Assembly: GCA_963823095.1 (NCBI GenBank) | Contig: CAWGKI010000003.1 | Span: forward strand, 62,001-126,000 | Length of the DNA: 64,000 nucleotides | Source: CAIVVT01 sp963823095 | GTDB taxonomy: Bacteria; Acidobacteriota; Terriglobia; Bryobacterales; Bryobacteraceae | Reading direction: 5' to 3' | In this document: one piece after another, positions 19,275-28,720 of the stretch | How the letters are laid out: each line of letters starts with the position of its first letter | How positions within the stretch are numbered: the first letter of the stretch is position 1 | Position numbers and translations under genes: made by a program | The notes under the pieces: model-generated | The model's input: only the letters and a program-made list of their open reading frames with translations | What the model was told of the DNA's origin: nothing | The model's database searches: none

Positions 19275-19420
19275 GCTTGTCCTCCAGCCGTGGGACAAAT
19301 GTCCGTCGCGTATGTCTTGGGACCGTGCGGGAAGGACGCGGCTTTAGCTAGATCCGGGATTGGAGAGCGAGGAGGCTGAACCCAGGTTCGGATCGCTTTC
19401 GGATGGCGCGGCTTATCCAT
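19271..19420 (-). CDS. Small ORF coupled to efp (possible leader peptide)
   Basis: A 49-codon ORF that starts with ATG behind a strong ribosome binding site (GGAGGTGGTT) and ends with a TGA that overlaps the efp ATG (ATGA). I do not recognise the peptide. It is basic and proline-rich and includes WVQPPRSPIPD (residues 13-23), a diproline of the kind that EF-P helps ribosomes through, and it ends with CPTAGGQA. It may be a short coupled gene or a regulatory leader. No paralogue or database comparison could be made here. Confidence 0.55.
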   Translation of the reverse strand: MDKPRHPKAIRTWVQPPRSPIPDLAKAASFPHGPKTYATDICPTAGGQA

Positions 19421-19568
19421 AACCACCTCCTAGACTCGGCAACAGTCTACTGCTATTCGGCAGGCACGAGAAGCCTCACCTGTCACAGCCCCACTTGCCA
19501 CAGCCTTTAACCGGCCGTCCAAATCGGGAGGTTTGAGCACTAGCCGAGGGGGGTCTTTTGAAATCCGT

Positions 19569-20483
19569 TCAGCCCTTCTTCTTTGACTTCAGGAAGGTGC
19601 CGGCTTCGAGTTCCGCGAAAGCCTGCTGGAGCTGCTGTTGGGTGTTCATCACGATCGGGCCGTACCACGCCACCGGTTCCTGCAGTGGCTTGCCCGACAC
19701 CAGCAGGAATCGAATGCCGTCCTCTCCGGCCTGCACGGTGAGTTCGTCGCCGCGGTCAAAGAGGACCAGAGAACGGTTGTCCGCCTCTGTGGGCAAGGTT
19801 GTATCCGCCCATCCAACTCCTTCGGTCGGTACCTCCAGAGGCCCGGACGCGTTGCAGAATTTCCCGCCGCCCGAGAAGACGTAAGCGAATGCCTGGCGCG
19901 TGGTCTCTACCGGAAGCGTCTTCCGGCGGCGCGGCGGTACTGACACGTCCAGATACATCGGATCGGCGGCGATGCCGTCCACGGGACCCTTCATTCCCCA
20001 GAAGCTCCCGCAAACGACGCGCACTTGCGTGCCGTCGTCGTCCTTCACCTCCGGGATGTCGGCCGATTTCACCTCCTGGTAGCGCGGCGCCGTCATCTTA
20101 AGCGCCGCGGGCAGGTTCGCCCACAACTGGAAGCCGTGCATCCTGCCCACCTGGTCGCCTTTGGGCATCTCCTGGTGGATGATCCCGCTCCCCGCCGTCA
20201 TCCACTGGACGTCTCCGGCGGCGATAGCGCCATGATTGCCCATGCTGTCACCGTGCTCCACGGTTCCGGCCAGAACGTATGTGATGGTCTCGATCCCGCG
20301 GTGAGGATGCCACGGGAAACCCGCCAGGTAATCCTCCGCAATGTCGTTGCGGAAATCGTCCAGCAGGAGGAACGGATCGAAGTCGGATGTGTTGCCGAAA
20401 CCGAAGGCGCGCCGCAAGTGCACGCCGGCGCCTTCGAGGGTCGGTTTGGATTTGCTGAGCCGCTTGACAGGGCGAATGGACAT
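19569..20483 (-). CDS. Pirin family protein
   Basis: A bicupin of the pirin/quercetin 2,3-dioxygenase family. The metal-binding motif is present: HPHRGIETITYVL (two His), then GIIHQEMP (His and Glu). From ATG at 20483 the protein has 304 residues with an ideal AGGAGG five bases upstream; the longer frame to 20537 is not needed. The C-terminal cupin contains EPVAWYGPIVMNTQ, a common pirin ending. Some members degrade quercetin, others bind transcription factors; which applies here is unknown. Confidence 0.93.
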   Translation of the reverse strand: MSIRPVKRLSKSKPTLEGAGVHLRRAFGFGNTSDFDPFLLLDDFRNDIAEDYLAGFPWHPHRGIETITYVLAGTVEHGDSMGNHGAIAAGDVQWMTAGSGIIHQEMPKGDQVGRMHGFQLWANLPAALKMTAPRYQEVKSADIPEVKDDDGTQVRVVCGSFWGMKGPVDGIAADPMYLDVSVPPRRRKTLPVETTRQAFAYVFSGGGKFCNASGPLEVPTEGVGWADTTLPTEADNRSLVLFDRGDELTVQAGEDGIRFLLVSGKPLQEPVAWYGPIVMNTQQQLQQAFAELEAGTFLKSKKKG

Positions 20484-20667
20484 CTGGACCTCCTGTTCCG
20501 GGAGTATAGCCTGTTGAGCGCGGCCCAAACGGAGCATTCGGCGAACAGGATTCTTGCCGGGCGTTCCCTGCTAACCCAGAGGGACGCGGGAGCGTGTTTT
20601 ACCGCCAACGAGGTTCCTCGGAGCGGGATACTCTTTGTAAGATTGGGAAATCGGAAACGGTGAACCT

Positions 20668-21048
20668 ATGAACAAACGGCCGATCTCCGTGACGATGATC
20701 GCGTGGCTCTACATGGCCGTGGGTGCGGCCGGCTTCGTGTACCACCTCGGCGAATTCAAAGCGGGAGAGGTGCCTAGATACGATGTTCTGGGGATCGAAC
20801 TCGTCTCACTCGCAGCGGCCGTGTGTGGAGCGTTCATGCTGCGCGGCAAGAATTGGGCCAGGTGGATTGCGCTTGCCTGGATGGGCTTTCACGTAATCGT
20901 GAGCGTCTTTCACTCGCTTCCACAGTTCGCGATCCACTGCCTCTTCTTCGCCTTGATCGCCTGGGTCCTCTTTCGCCCGGATGCCGCACGCTATTTCAGC
21001 GCTGTCAAAATCGAAGAACAAAAGCACGGAGATCCCGCCGGCCGCTAA
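20668..21048 (+). CDS. Small integral membrane protein of unknown function
   Basis: A 126-residue protein with four predicted hydrophobic segments (about 8-26, 42-60, 65-85, 88-108), a short N-terminus and a charged tail. I do not recognise the family beyond a general resemblance to small four-helix DoxX-like or YkoY-type hypothetical proteins. It lies between the pirin gene (divergent) and the metallo-beta-lactamase gene (same direction, 90 bases later). Confidence 0.65.
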   Translation: MNKRPISVTMIAWLYMAVGAAGFVYHLGEFKAGEVPRYDVLGIELVSLAAAVCGAFMLRGKNWARWIALAWMGFHVIVSVFHSLPQFAIHCLFFALIAWVLFRPDAARYFSAVKIEEQKHGDPAGR

Positions 21049-21137
21049 CACTCAATTCAGAATGCGATCCCGACCGGTCATGGGCCTGAGCGCCATCCCA
21101 GAGGGATGGGTGCGCCAGCCGTTGCTAACATGTTCGA

Positions 21138-21995
21138 ATGTACTTTCGCGTACTCCTGCTTTCGGCGTTCGCCGCTAGCCTGATGGGTCAGAACCGGCCT
21201 TCCTCGTGTGGCAGTTGTCCCGCCTGGAATCTGCCTCAAGAGCCGTTCAAGATCTATGGCAACAGTTACTTCGTTGGCACCCGAGGCTTGAGTTCTATTC
21301 TCATCGCCTCTCCCTCCGGCCACATTTTGATCGATGGTGCGCTTCCCGAATCGGTTCCCCTGATTGCGGCCAATATCCGCTCGCTTGGCTTTCACCTGGA
21401 GGATGTCAAGCTGATCGTCAGCTCACATGCCCATTTCGACCATGCCGGGGGCATCGCGGAGTTGCAGAGGCTGAGTGGAGCACGCGTTGCGGCGAGCCGG
21501 TGGACGGCGGACGTCTTAAAGAGCGGCGTCGTGCCGCGCGACGATCCGCAGTTTGGCGCCATCATTCCGGTGGCTCGCGTGGCGCGAGTGGAAAGCGTCA
21601 AGGCCGGCGAGACGTTGAGTACAGGTACGATCGAAATCGCCGCACACTTGACGCCCGGGCATACACCTGGAGGCACGAGTTGGACGTGGCGATCCTGCGA
21701 GAACAGTCGCTGCATGAGTCTGGTCTACGCGGACAGCCTGACGCCGATTTCGGCCGATGGCTTTCTATTCAGCCACCGCAAGGAGTATGCCTACGGCGTG
21801 GGAGACTTCGAGCAGAGCTACTCGTTTCTGAACACAACGGCATGCGACATTCTCATTACGCCGCACCCAAACATCGCCAACCTTCAGAAACGGGCGGAAC
21901 CAGAAGCGAGGGGGGCCGGAACGGCCTGCCAGACTCTCGCGGAGAGTTCCCGCGTACAGTTGCGGCAGCGTCTTGCAACGGAACGCGGTCAATAA
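21138..21995 (+). CDS. Subclass B3-type metallo-beta-lactamase
   Basis: A 285-residue protein with a short signal peptide (about 1-17) and an MBL fold. All six zinc ligands of subclass B3 are in place: His97, His99, Asp101 and His102 in SSHAHFDHAGG, His175 in LTPGHTPGG, and His243 in ITPHPNI. The spacing GHTPGGTSWTW and the late TPHP histidine match B3 enzymes such as L1 and THIN-B more than glyoxalase II or B1/B2. It would act in the periplasm. True beta-lactam hydrolysis is inference. Confidence 0.85.
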   Translation: MYFRVLLLSAFAASLMGQNRPSSCGSCPAWNLPQEPFKIYGNSYFVGTRGLSSILIASPSGHILIDGALPESVPLIAANIRSLGFHLEDVKLIVSSHAHFDHAGGIAELQRLSGARVAASRWTADVLKSGVVPRDDPQFGAIIPVARVARVESVKAGETLSTGTIEIAAHLTPGHTPGGTSWTWRSCENSRCMSLVYADSLTPISADGFLFSHRKEYAYGVGDFEQSYSFLNTTACDILITPHPNIANLQKRAEPEARGAGTACQTLAESSRVQLRQRLATERGQ

Positions 21996-22043
21996 GAACT
22001 CCTCACATCCGGCCCGGTTCTCCAGCGAGCTGCCCATTTGCAC

Positions 22044-22829
22044 TTAGTACTTGCAGCGCGCGGCGAGCATACCTGTAGCCGCCGCAAGGTCGATGTCGGC
22101 GATGAGCAATCCCGGTTGACCGTAGGGCTGGTAGCTCAACAGCGTTCCATCTGGCCGCACCACCGCGGAAGTGGTCGGGGATCCCGCGCTTGCGAAGTTG
22201 ACCGTCGCGAAATAGCAAGTGTTCTCGGCGGCGCGGCACAGTGCGGCTTTTTCGTGGAATGAGTTCGCGGGATCGGCGAAGCTGACCGGCCGGTAGCCGC
22301 CAGGCTCGGGTGGATGAAAATGCGGGTGAAACACGATCTGCGCTCCGTTCCGGACAGCCCAGCGGACGGTCTCGGGATAGCGCCAGCCCTCATGGCAGAT
22401 CGAGACACCGAACGTCAGCGGAGCGGCGTGGAAGACCCGTCTTCCAGACCCGGGTGAATAAGTGCCCTCCTCGGAGGGATCTAGTTGGACTTTGTCCTGG
22501 AAACCGGCAATCGTCCCATCTCGATTGACGACCAGTGCGCTGATCAGCAGAGCGTCACCGACCACTCGTTCGGTGCCGAGAACGACTGTCAGAGCGGCCT
22601 TCGCGGCAGCCGCCGCAATGGCCGACCATGCGCGTTCGAGGAATGCGGCATCGGGCGGCGGCGCCGTCTTCCCCAGGCCCCGGTAGCCGGGGATGAAGCA
22701 TTCCGGAAAGCAGACCAGCCGGGCGCACTTGATGGACGCCTCGGCAATCGCTTGTTCGGCCAACAAGACCGACTCCTCGCGAGTCGACGGATACCGGATA
22801 TTGGCGAGTGCGATTCGAAACGTGCTCAC
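22044..22829 (-). CDS. Carbon-nitrogen hydrolase (nitrilase superfamily)
   Basis: The nitrilase fold with its catalytic triad: Glu in FPECFIPGY, Lys in DKVQLDPSEEG and Cys in SICHEGWRYPE. I take the GTG at 22829 as start, giving 261 residues and the usual N-terminus STFRIALANIRYPS; the longer frame to 23039 would overlap the divergent GNAT gene by 146 bases and adds unlikely sequence. The enzyme probably acts on an amide or N-carbamoyl compound; the substrate is unknown. Confidence 0.88.
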   Translation of the reverse strand: MSTFRIALANIRYPSTREESVLLAEQAIAEASIKCARLVCFPECFIPGYRGLGKTAPPPDAAFLERAWSAIAAAAAKAALTVVLGTERVVGDALLISALVVNRDGTIAGFQDKVQLDPSEEGTYSPGSGRRVFHAAPLTFGVSICHEGWRYPETVRWAVRNGAQIVFHPHFHPPEPGGYRPVSFADPANSFHEKAALCRAAENTCYFATVNFASAGSPTTSAVVRPDGTLLSYQPYGQPGLLIADIDLAAATGMLAARCKY

Positions 22830-22893
22830 TTTCGTAACGTAGCACCGCTGTGGTTCACCGTGACCGGGATTCCCCCAATACACTGAGAAGAAT

Positions 22894-23382
22894 ATGCCGA
22901 AATTGCGAATCCTCCCCGCGACTGAGCAGGATATCCCGGTGATTCTGGAACTCATAAAGGCGCTCGCCGAGTATGAGAAGCTCGCGCATCTTGTCACGGC
23001 GACTGAAGCGCGCCTCCGCGAGACCTTGTTCGGCGTCAAGCCCGCGGCCGAGGTGGTCTTGGCGCATTGGGACGAGGAATGCGCGGGCTTCGCGGTGTTC
23101 TTCCCGAACTACTCGACTTTTCTTGCTCAGCCGGGGATTTACCTGGAGGACCTCTACGTAAGACCTCACCTGCGTGGCAAACAAATCGGGTTCGCGCTCC
23201 TGCGGCACCTGGCCAGAATTGCCACGGAGCGCGGGTGCGGCAGGTTGGAATGGGAAGTGCTCGATTGGAATCAGCCGTCCATCGCGTTCTACAGAAAGCT
23301 CGGCGCTGTGCCCATGGACGAATGGACGAGATACCGCCTCACCGGCGATGCCCTGAAGAATCTGGCCGATGCGGGACAATGA
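22894..23382 (+). CDS. GNAT-family N-acetyltransferase, polyamine acetyltransferase-like
   Basis: A 162-residue GNAT enzyme. The acetyl-CoA loop is in LYVRPHLRGKQIGFALL (RGxxIG pattern), followed by WEVLDWNQPSIAFYRKLGA, typical of motif B. The N-terminus (RILPATEQDIPVILELIKALAEYEK) and the LYVRP block resemble spermidine/spermine and diamine acetyltransferases (SAT1-like), so a polyamine or small amine substrate is plausible. It is divergent from the nitrilase gene. Confidence 0.9.
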   Translation: MPKLRILPATEQDIPVILELIKALAEYEKLAHLVTATEARLRETLFGVKPAAEVVLAHWDEECAGFAVFFPNYSTFLAQPGIYLEDLYVRPHLRGKQIGFALLRHLARIATERGCGRLEWEVLDWNQPSIAFYRKLGAVPMDEWTRYRLTGDALKNLADAGQ

Positions 23383-23395
23383 GGTCCGAGCCGGC

Positions 23396-24403
23396 CTACC
23401 CGAGCCACTGCGGATTCCTGGCAGTCCCGTCAAAGACCTCCGAAGTCTTGAAACGCTCCAGCCGGCCCGTCATCGCGACTGTCTTGGTCTTCGCCCGTAG
23501 CGCGCTGAGTTGCGCCTCCGTCAAAGGCTTGAAAGTCCGCGCGGCTTCCAGGGCCTGCTCCAGCCGATCCATGCTCTCGCACCCGGTGATCACGACGCTG
23601 GCCGGCAGGCTGAGCGCATAATGCAGGCACTCGATTGCGCTTACCAGGCCGCTGCGCGGGATCTCACCCTCCGCCAACGGCTTCATGCCCAACACCGCGA
23701 TCCCTTGCGCTACCAATTTCGGCACCACTTCCTTTTCGAAGCTCCGAAAATGCGCGTCCAAGACGTTGAGCGGCATCTGGCAGCTATCGAAATGGAACTT
23801 GTGCGCCGCGGCCAGGTCCAACATCCGCAGATGCACGATCGGATCCTTGTGCCCGGTGAACCCGATAAACCGGATCTTGCCGGCCCGCCTGGCCTCCTCC
23901 AGCGCCTCCAACGGCCCGCCCGCTGCGAAGAAACGATCGGGGTCTTCCAGCCGGATATTCTCGTGAAACTGCATCAAGTCGATATGGTCCGTTTGCAGCC
24001 GCTGCAGCGACTCATCGATCTGCCGGGCCGCCGATTCCTTGGTGCGGCCGTCGAACTTCGTCATCAGGAAGACCTTCTGCCGGTATCCATCCCGGAGCGC
24101 TTTGCCCATCACTACTTCGCTTTTGCCGTCGTGATAGTCCCAGCAGTTGTCCATAAACGTAATGCCGCGGTCGATGGCCATTCGCACGATGCGGATGCCT
24201 TCGTTCTCGTCCGGGGGCGAGCCGATGTGGGAGCCTCCCAGACCGACGGCCGAAACCTTGATGCCCGTTCGTCCGAATGTGCGATAGATCATGCCGCCAC
24301 TGGGTTCGCTCGCCGCCGCGCTGGCCGGAACCGCCGCCGCCAGAGACGCGCCCGCCAGCGCTCCCAGAACTTCCCGCCGATTGCAGTTGCTTTCGGATTT
24401 CAT
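23396..24403 (-). CDS. Aldo/keto reductase with TAT signal
   Basis: From ATG at 24403 (GGAGGT upstream) the protein has 335 residues. It begins with a twin-arginine leader (CNRREVLGALAGASLAAAV), so it is probably exported folded. The AKR barrel begins at YRTFGRTGIKVSAVGLGG. The tetrad is seen as Asp and Tyr in MDNCWDYHDGKSE, Lys in LMTKFDGR and His in LMQFHENI. Exported AKRs of this type often sit with sugar or quinone metabolism in Acidobacteria; the substrate is not known. The stop lies 13 bases from the convergent GNAT stop. Confidence 0.93.
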   Translation of the reverse strand: MKSESNCNRREVLGALAGASLAAAVPASAAASEPSGGMIYRTFGRTGIKVSAVGLGGSHIGSPPDENEGIRIVRMAIDRGITFMDNCWDYHDGKSEVVMGKALRDGYRQKVFLMTKFDGRTKESAARQIDESLQRLQTDHIDLMQFHENIRLEDPDRFFAAGGPLEALEEARRAGKIRFIGFTGHKDPIVHLRMLDLAAAHKFHFDSCQMPLNVLDAHFRSFEKEVVPKLVAQGIAVLGMKPLAEGEIPRSGLVSAIECLHYALSLPASVVITGCESMDRLEQALEAARTFKPLTEAQLSALRAKTKTVAMTGRLERFKTSEVFDGTARNPQWLG

Positions 24404-24751
24404 GGCACTACCTCCCGTCAAGAGATGGAATAGGGTCATTTTACGATGCTCATTTTCCTTTGAATCTCCCGCTGCCGATCTGGGCCGGCAGCATGATCGC
24501 CCCTGTTTCGCTTGATGTCCGCCACGCCCTAAAAGGTAAATGGCGCCTGCGCAATCACGCGATGCCGGCTATCCTCCTTGGGTTGCGGGCTAAGCCGATC
24601 CGAAGTCGCGGCGCTTACGCTCAAACGCATCCAGCAGCGCGACAACCGCTGGCGTACCCGGATTTGCTCGGGAGTTCTTTGAATTGCCATTGAATCGCAT
24701 TGTCCAAACTGCACAGTGTTGTATACTTGGTTCCCAGCGAAAGGGACCAGG
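24404..24751. other. Intergenic region, divergent aldo/keto reductase and succinate dehydrogenase promoters
   Basis: No supported gene. A 7-bp stem (GCTGCCG/CGGCAGC) lies at about 24469-24490, and a sigma-70-like promoter lies at its right end. The rest shows nothing I can interpret. Confidence 0.5.
24700..24727 (+). promoter_or_regulatory. Sigma-70-type promoter for the succinate dehydrogenase operon
   Basis: TTGTCC at 24700-24705 and TATACT at 24722-24727 are separated by 16 bases. Transcription would start near 24734 and leave an 18-base leader that holds AGGGACCAGG before the sdhC ATG at 24752. Confidence 0.5.
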
Positions 24752-25567
24752 ATGGACATGCGGGTCACTCCAGAGCCCATGAGAGCAGCCCCCGATGTGG
24801 TGTGGGCCCGAGGGCGGTTCGGTCAGACTTCCCGCCGCGACCACTGGTGGCTTTCCCCCGTGCTAGTCTTTCTGGGATTCGGCGTATTCCTCGTGTACGC
24901 CAATTGGGCGGCGTTTCAGAACAAGCACTACACGTTCGGCCCTTACATCTCGCCCTTCTATTCGCCAGAGATATTTGGCGATTCGCCGCACGCCTGGTTC
25001 GGGCCGAAGCCGTCGTGGTATCCGGGATTTCTGCCCTTCTCTCCGGCGCTGCTGATCCTCTGGATCCCCGGCCTGTTCCGCTTCACGTGCTACTACTACC
25101 GGGGCGCATACTACAAGTCGTTCTGGGCCGACCCTCCCTCTTGCTCGGTGGGCGAGCCACGCAAGACATATCTCGGAGAGCGCAGCTTCCCGCTGATTCT
25201 GCAAAACTTTCACCGCTATTTCCTGCGGCTGGCCTACCCGGTCTGGGCGATTCTGGCCTGGGACGCTTGGAAGTCGTTCAAATTCTCCGACGGGTTCGGC
25301 ATCGGCCTGGGCAGTCTGATCCTCACGATCAACGTCGTCCTGTTGGGCGGCTACGTCTTCGGTTGCCATGCGTTCCGCCACCTCGCCGGCGGATCGCTCG
25401 ACCGGGTGTCGGAGCACCCCGTCCGGCACAAACTCTACGATTGCGTGAGCTGCTTGAACGGTAACCACAAGAAGTGGGCCTGGGCGAGTCTCTTCTCGGT
25501 TGGCTTCGCGGATTTGTACGTGCGGCTGTGTTCCATGGGCATCTGGTCCGACTGGAGAATCTACTGA
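24752..25567 (+). CDS. sdhC: Succinate dehydrogenase cytochrome b-like membrane anchor
   Basis: A 271-residue membrane protein with five hydrophobic helices (about residues 35-55, 98-118, 158-176, 184-206, 234-254 from the ATG). Histidines at helix edges (QNFHRYF, GCHAFRHL) are possible haem ligands. Sequence similarity to classic SdhC is weak, but five helices fit the single-anchor type, and the stop overlaps the sdhA start (TGATG), followed directly by sdhB. It would hold the dehydrogenase on the inner membrane and pass electrons to quinone. Start chosen at the ATG with an AGG-rich site rather than the GTG at 24716. Confidence 0.8.
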   Translation: MDMRVTPEPMRAAPDVVWARGRFGQTSRRDHWWLSPVLVFLGFGVFLVYANWAAFQNKHYTFGPYISPFYSPEIFGDSPHAWFGPKPSWYPGFLPFSPALLILWIPGLFRFTCYYYRGAYYKSFWADPPSCSVGEPRKTYLGERSFPLILQNFHRYFLRLAYPVWAILAWDAWKSFKFSDGFGIGLGSLILTINVVLLGGYVFGCHAFRHLAGGSLDRVSEHPVRHKLYDCVSCLNGNHKKWAWASLFSVGFADLYVRLCSMGIWSDWRIY

Positions 25568-27382
25568 TGCCCGAATACCAGTCGTTCGCCTACGACGTCC
25601 TGGTCATCGGCGCCGGCGGAGCCGGATTGCGCGCGGCGATTGAAGCCGCGGCCAGTGGTGTGAAGGTGGGAGTCGTGTGCAAGTCGCTGCTGGGCAAGGC
25701 GCACACCGTGATGGCGGAAGGCGGGGTGGCTGCGGCGCTCGCTAACGTGGACGATCGCGACAACTGGCGGGTCCATTTTGCGGACACGATGCGGGGCGGC
25801 CAGTACCTCAATAACTGGCGCATGGCCGAGTTGCATGCAAAGGAAGCGCCCGATCGCGTGCGCGAGCTCGAAGCCTGGGGCGCGCTGTTCGATCGGACCA
25901 AAGACGGCCGCATCCTGCAGAGGAACTTCGGCGGCCATCGCTATCCGCGCCTGGCGCACGTGGGCGACCGGACGGGTCTGGAAATGATCCGCACGCTGCA
26001 AGACCACGGCGTCCACGCCGGCATGGAAGTCCACATGGAGTGTACGGTCCTGAGCCTGCTGCTGGACTCAGGCCGGATCGCCGGGGCCTTCGGATATGAT
26101 CGCGAAAAGGGCCATTTCGTGCTGTGGCCCGCCAAGGCTGTAGTGGTGGCGACGGGCGGCATCGGACGCGCCTACAAAATCACCAGCAACAGTTGGGAAT
26201 ATACGGGCGACGGCCAGGCGCTGGCCTACCGCGCAGGCGCGGAACTGCTGGACATGGAGTTCGTCCAGTTCCACCCGACCGGCATGATTTGGCCGATCAG
26301 CGTACGCGGCATCCTGGTGACGGAAGGCGTTCGCGGAGAAGGCGGCGTGTTGCGCAACAGCGAGGGTCGCCGCTTCCTGTTCGACGATATCCCCGCACTG
26401 TATAAGGACCAGACCGCCAATACCGAAGAGGAGGGCTGGCGCTACACGCAGGGCGACCGCGACGCCCGCCGCCCGCCGGAACTGCTGACTCGCGATCATG
26501 TCGCTCGGTGCATCAATCGCGAAGTGAAAGCGGGGCGCGGCAGTCCGCACGGCGGCGTGTTCCTTGACATCGCCTGGATCAAGCAGCACCTTCCGAAGGC
26601 GGCGGAACACATCAAGCGCAAGCTGCCGAGCATGTACCACCAGTTCAAACAGCTCGCGGATATCGACATCACGAAAGAGCCGATGGAAGTAGGGCCGACG
26701 ACGCATTACATGATGGGCGGCGTGCGCGTGGATGGCGACTCGCAGATGTCGAGCGTGCCAGGGCTCTTCGCCGCGGGCGAGGCGGCGGCCGGCTTGCACG
26801 GGGCCAACCGGTTGGGCGGCAATTCGCTGTCGGACCTGCTGGTTTTCGGGAAACGCGCCGGCCAGTTTGCCGCGGAATTCGCGAAAACGCAAGGCGCCGT
26901 GTCGGTGGACGAAACACAGGTGGAGAGCACATCGCTCAGCGCACTGCGACCCTTTGATCTCGGACCCGCAGGCGAGAACCCGTATCAGATTCAATACGAA
27001 CTGCAGGAAGCCATGCAGGACCTGGTCGGCATCGTGCGCACCGCCGGCGAAATGCAGCAAGCATTGTCGGCCATCGAGAAGTTCCGTGCCCGCGCGGCGA
27101 ACGCGGGCATCTCCGGCAACCGACAGTACAACAACGGCTGGCACACGGCTCTGGATCTCGACAACCTCCTGATGGTCTCCGAGGCCATTACCCGCGCCGC
27201 GCTGCTGCGCAAGGAGAGCCGGGGCGCGCAGTTCCGCGAGGACTTCCCTGAGAAAGGATCCCGAGTGGGGCCGGAAGAATATCGTGATCCGCCGCGGCGG
27301 CGACGGCGTAATGGTGGTCGAGCAAGTGCCGGCTACGCCCCTGCCTGAGGAACTGAAAAGTATCGTTCAGGAGATGAAATAA
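25567..27382 (+). CDS. sdhA: Succinate dehydrogenase flavoprotein subunit (frameshifted near the 3-prime end)
   Basis: The FAD-binding subunit that oxidises succinate to fumarate. GAGGAGLRAA (residues 15-24) is the dinucleotide motif, His46 in KAHTVMAEGG is the expected covalent FAD site, and QFHPTGM and THYMMGGV belong to the active site. The frame breaks at 27253-27255: AAA where AA restores EKDPEWGRKNIVIRRGGDG and a tail ending at TAA 27380-27382, directly abutting the sdhB ATG. Without correction the protein ends at 27348 with an unrelated arginine-rich tail. About 605 residues when repaired. Confidence 0.94.
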
Positions 27383-28120
27383 ATGGCGGGCCAAGCGACG
27401 TTTCGCATCTGGCGCGGGGACGCGGGCGGCGGCAAGTTCCAGGACTTCACGACGCCAGTCGACGAAGGCATGGTGGTGCTCGATGCGGTACACCGGATCC
27501 AGGCGCAACAGGCGCCCGACCTGGCTGTGCGCTGGAACTGCAAGGCCGGCAAGTGCGGCTCCTGTTCGGCGGAGATCAACGGCATGCCGAAGCTGATGTG
27601 CATGACCCGTCTGAATACCTTGAACCTGGACATGCCCGTGATCGTCGAGCCGATGCACGCGTTCCCGCCGATCCGCGACCTGGTGACGGACGTCTCCTGG
27701 AATTTCCGCGTCAAGAAGACCATCAAGCCCTTCCGGCCGCGCTCGGCCGATCATCCGGACGGCACATGGCGCATGCAGCAGGCCGACGTGGATCGCGTGC
27801 AGGAGTTTCGCAAGTGCATCGAGTGCTTCCTGTGCCAGGACGTCTGCCACGTGCTGCGGGAACATCGAAAATACGACGAGTTCATCGGCCCGCGCTATTT
27901 CGTCTACACCGCGGCGCTTGAAATGCATCCGCTGGACACCGAGGACCGGGTGAAGGACCTGAAGAACAAGCACGGCATCGGCTATTGCAACATTACGACC
28001 TGCTGCCGCCAGGTCTGCCCGGAGTCCATCACGATTACGGAAAATGCGATTATTCCCCTGAAAGAGCGGGTCGTCGACGAGTTCTTCGACCCCTTGAAAA
28101 AGCTGTTCCACATCCTGTAA
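27383..28120 (+). CDS. sdhB: Succinate dehydrogenase iron-sulfur subunit
   Basis: The 245-residue electron-transfer subunit. The plant-type [2Fe-2S] motif is NCKAGKCGSCSAEINGMPKLMC-like (Cys pattern C-x4-C-x2-C and a later C). The 4Fe-4S and 3Fe-4S cysteines are in CIECFLCQDVC and CNITTCCRQVCPES. It connects the SdhA flavin to the membrane anchor. It follows sdhA without a gap. Confidence 0.95.
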   Translation: MAGQATFRIWRGDAGGGKFQDFTTPVDEGMVVLDAVHRIQAQQAPDLAVRWNCKAGKCGSCSAEINGMPKLMCMTRLNTLNLDMPVIVEPMHAFPPIRDLVTDVSWNFRVKKTIKPFRPRSADHPDGTWRMQQADVDRVQEFRKCIECFLCQDVCHVLREHRKYDEFIGPRYFVYTAALEMHPLDTEDRVKDLKNKHGIGYCNITTCCRQVCPESITITENAIIPLKERVVDEFFDPLKKLFHIL

Positions 28121-28134
28121 AGCAAGGAGGCGCG

Positions 28135-28635
28135 ATGTTTGCTCCCAAACCGATTTCTCACGACAGCGTGGCGGGGGCACTGGCGAAGGCAGAGCGTTAC
28201 CGGTTGCTCCACGAACCTGGCGAAGCGGAAAGTATCTGCCGCGACATCCTCGCTCTCGAGCCCACAAACCAGGCGGCCCTGGTCAGCCTGATCCTGTCGC
28301 TCACCGATCAGATTCCCGAACATCCGGAGGCGTGGTCCAGCGCTCTGGCGATGGTTCCCAACCTGGACTCGGCCTACGACCGCGCTTACTACGCGGGCAT
28401 CGTCTGGGAACGCCGCGCCAAAGCGCGATTCCGCCGCAGCGGCTACAGCGCCCACGACCACGTGTACGACTGGATCGTGAGCGCCATGGAGTTGTTCGAA
28501 GAAGCCGAGCGGCTGCGCGTGCCTGGCAATGACGATGCCACACTGCGCTGGAATGCGTGTGTCCGTTTCCTCGCGGCAAACAAAGAAATCAGGCCCCGCA
28601 CCGAAGAACTGGCGGAGCCGCTGCAACTGGAGTGA
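28135..28635 (+). CDS. TPR-like small protein downstream of sdhB
   Basis: A 166-residue helical protein that starts at ATG 28135 behind a perfect AAGGAGG, 14 bases after the sdhB stop. The segment AERYRLLHEPGEAESICRDILALEPTNQAAL is one clear tetratricopeptide-type pair of helices; the rest is helical and charged. No enzyme motif is present. The operon position suggests a role in assembly or regulation of the succinate dehydrogenase, but this is inference only. Confidence 0.75.
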   Translation: MFAPKPISHDSVAGALAKAERYRLLHEPGEAESICRDILALEPTNQAALVSLILSLTDQIPEHPEAWSSALAMVPNLDSAYDRAYYAGIVWERRAKARFRRSGYSAHDHVYDWIVSAMELFEEAERLRVPGNDDATLRWNACVRFLAANKEIRPRTEELAEPLQLE

Positions 28636-28720
28636 AGCAACTCACGCACCTCACATCGCCGCTTAGAAACGCTCCCGTCCTGATGTGCCCGCACTGCCGG
28701 GGATTCCTGCTTAGGCTGGT

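Noticed and set aside
22830..23039. Longer nitrilase frame to 23039
   Set aside because: It would overlap the divergent GNAT gene for 146 bases and adds sequence with no family match.
24469..24490. GCTGCCG/CGGCAGC hairpin as a terminator
   Set aside because: It has no T run and lies inside a divergent promoter region; a chance stem is as likely.
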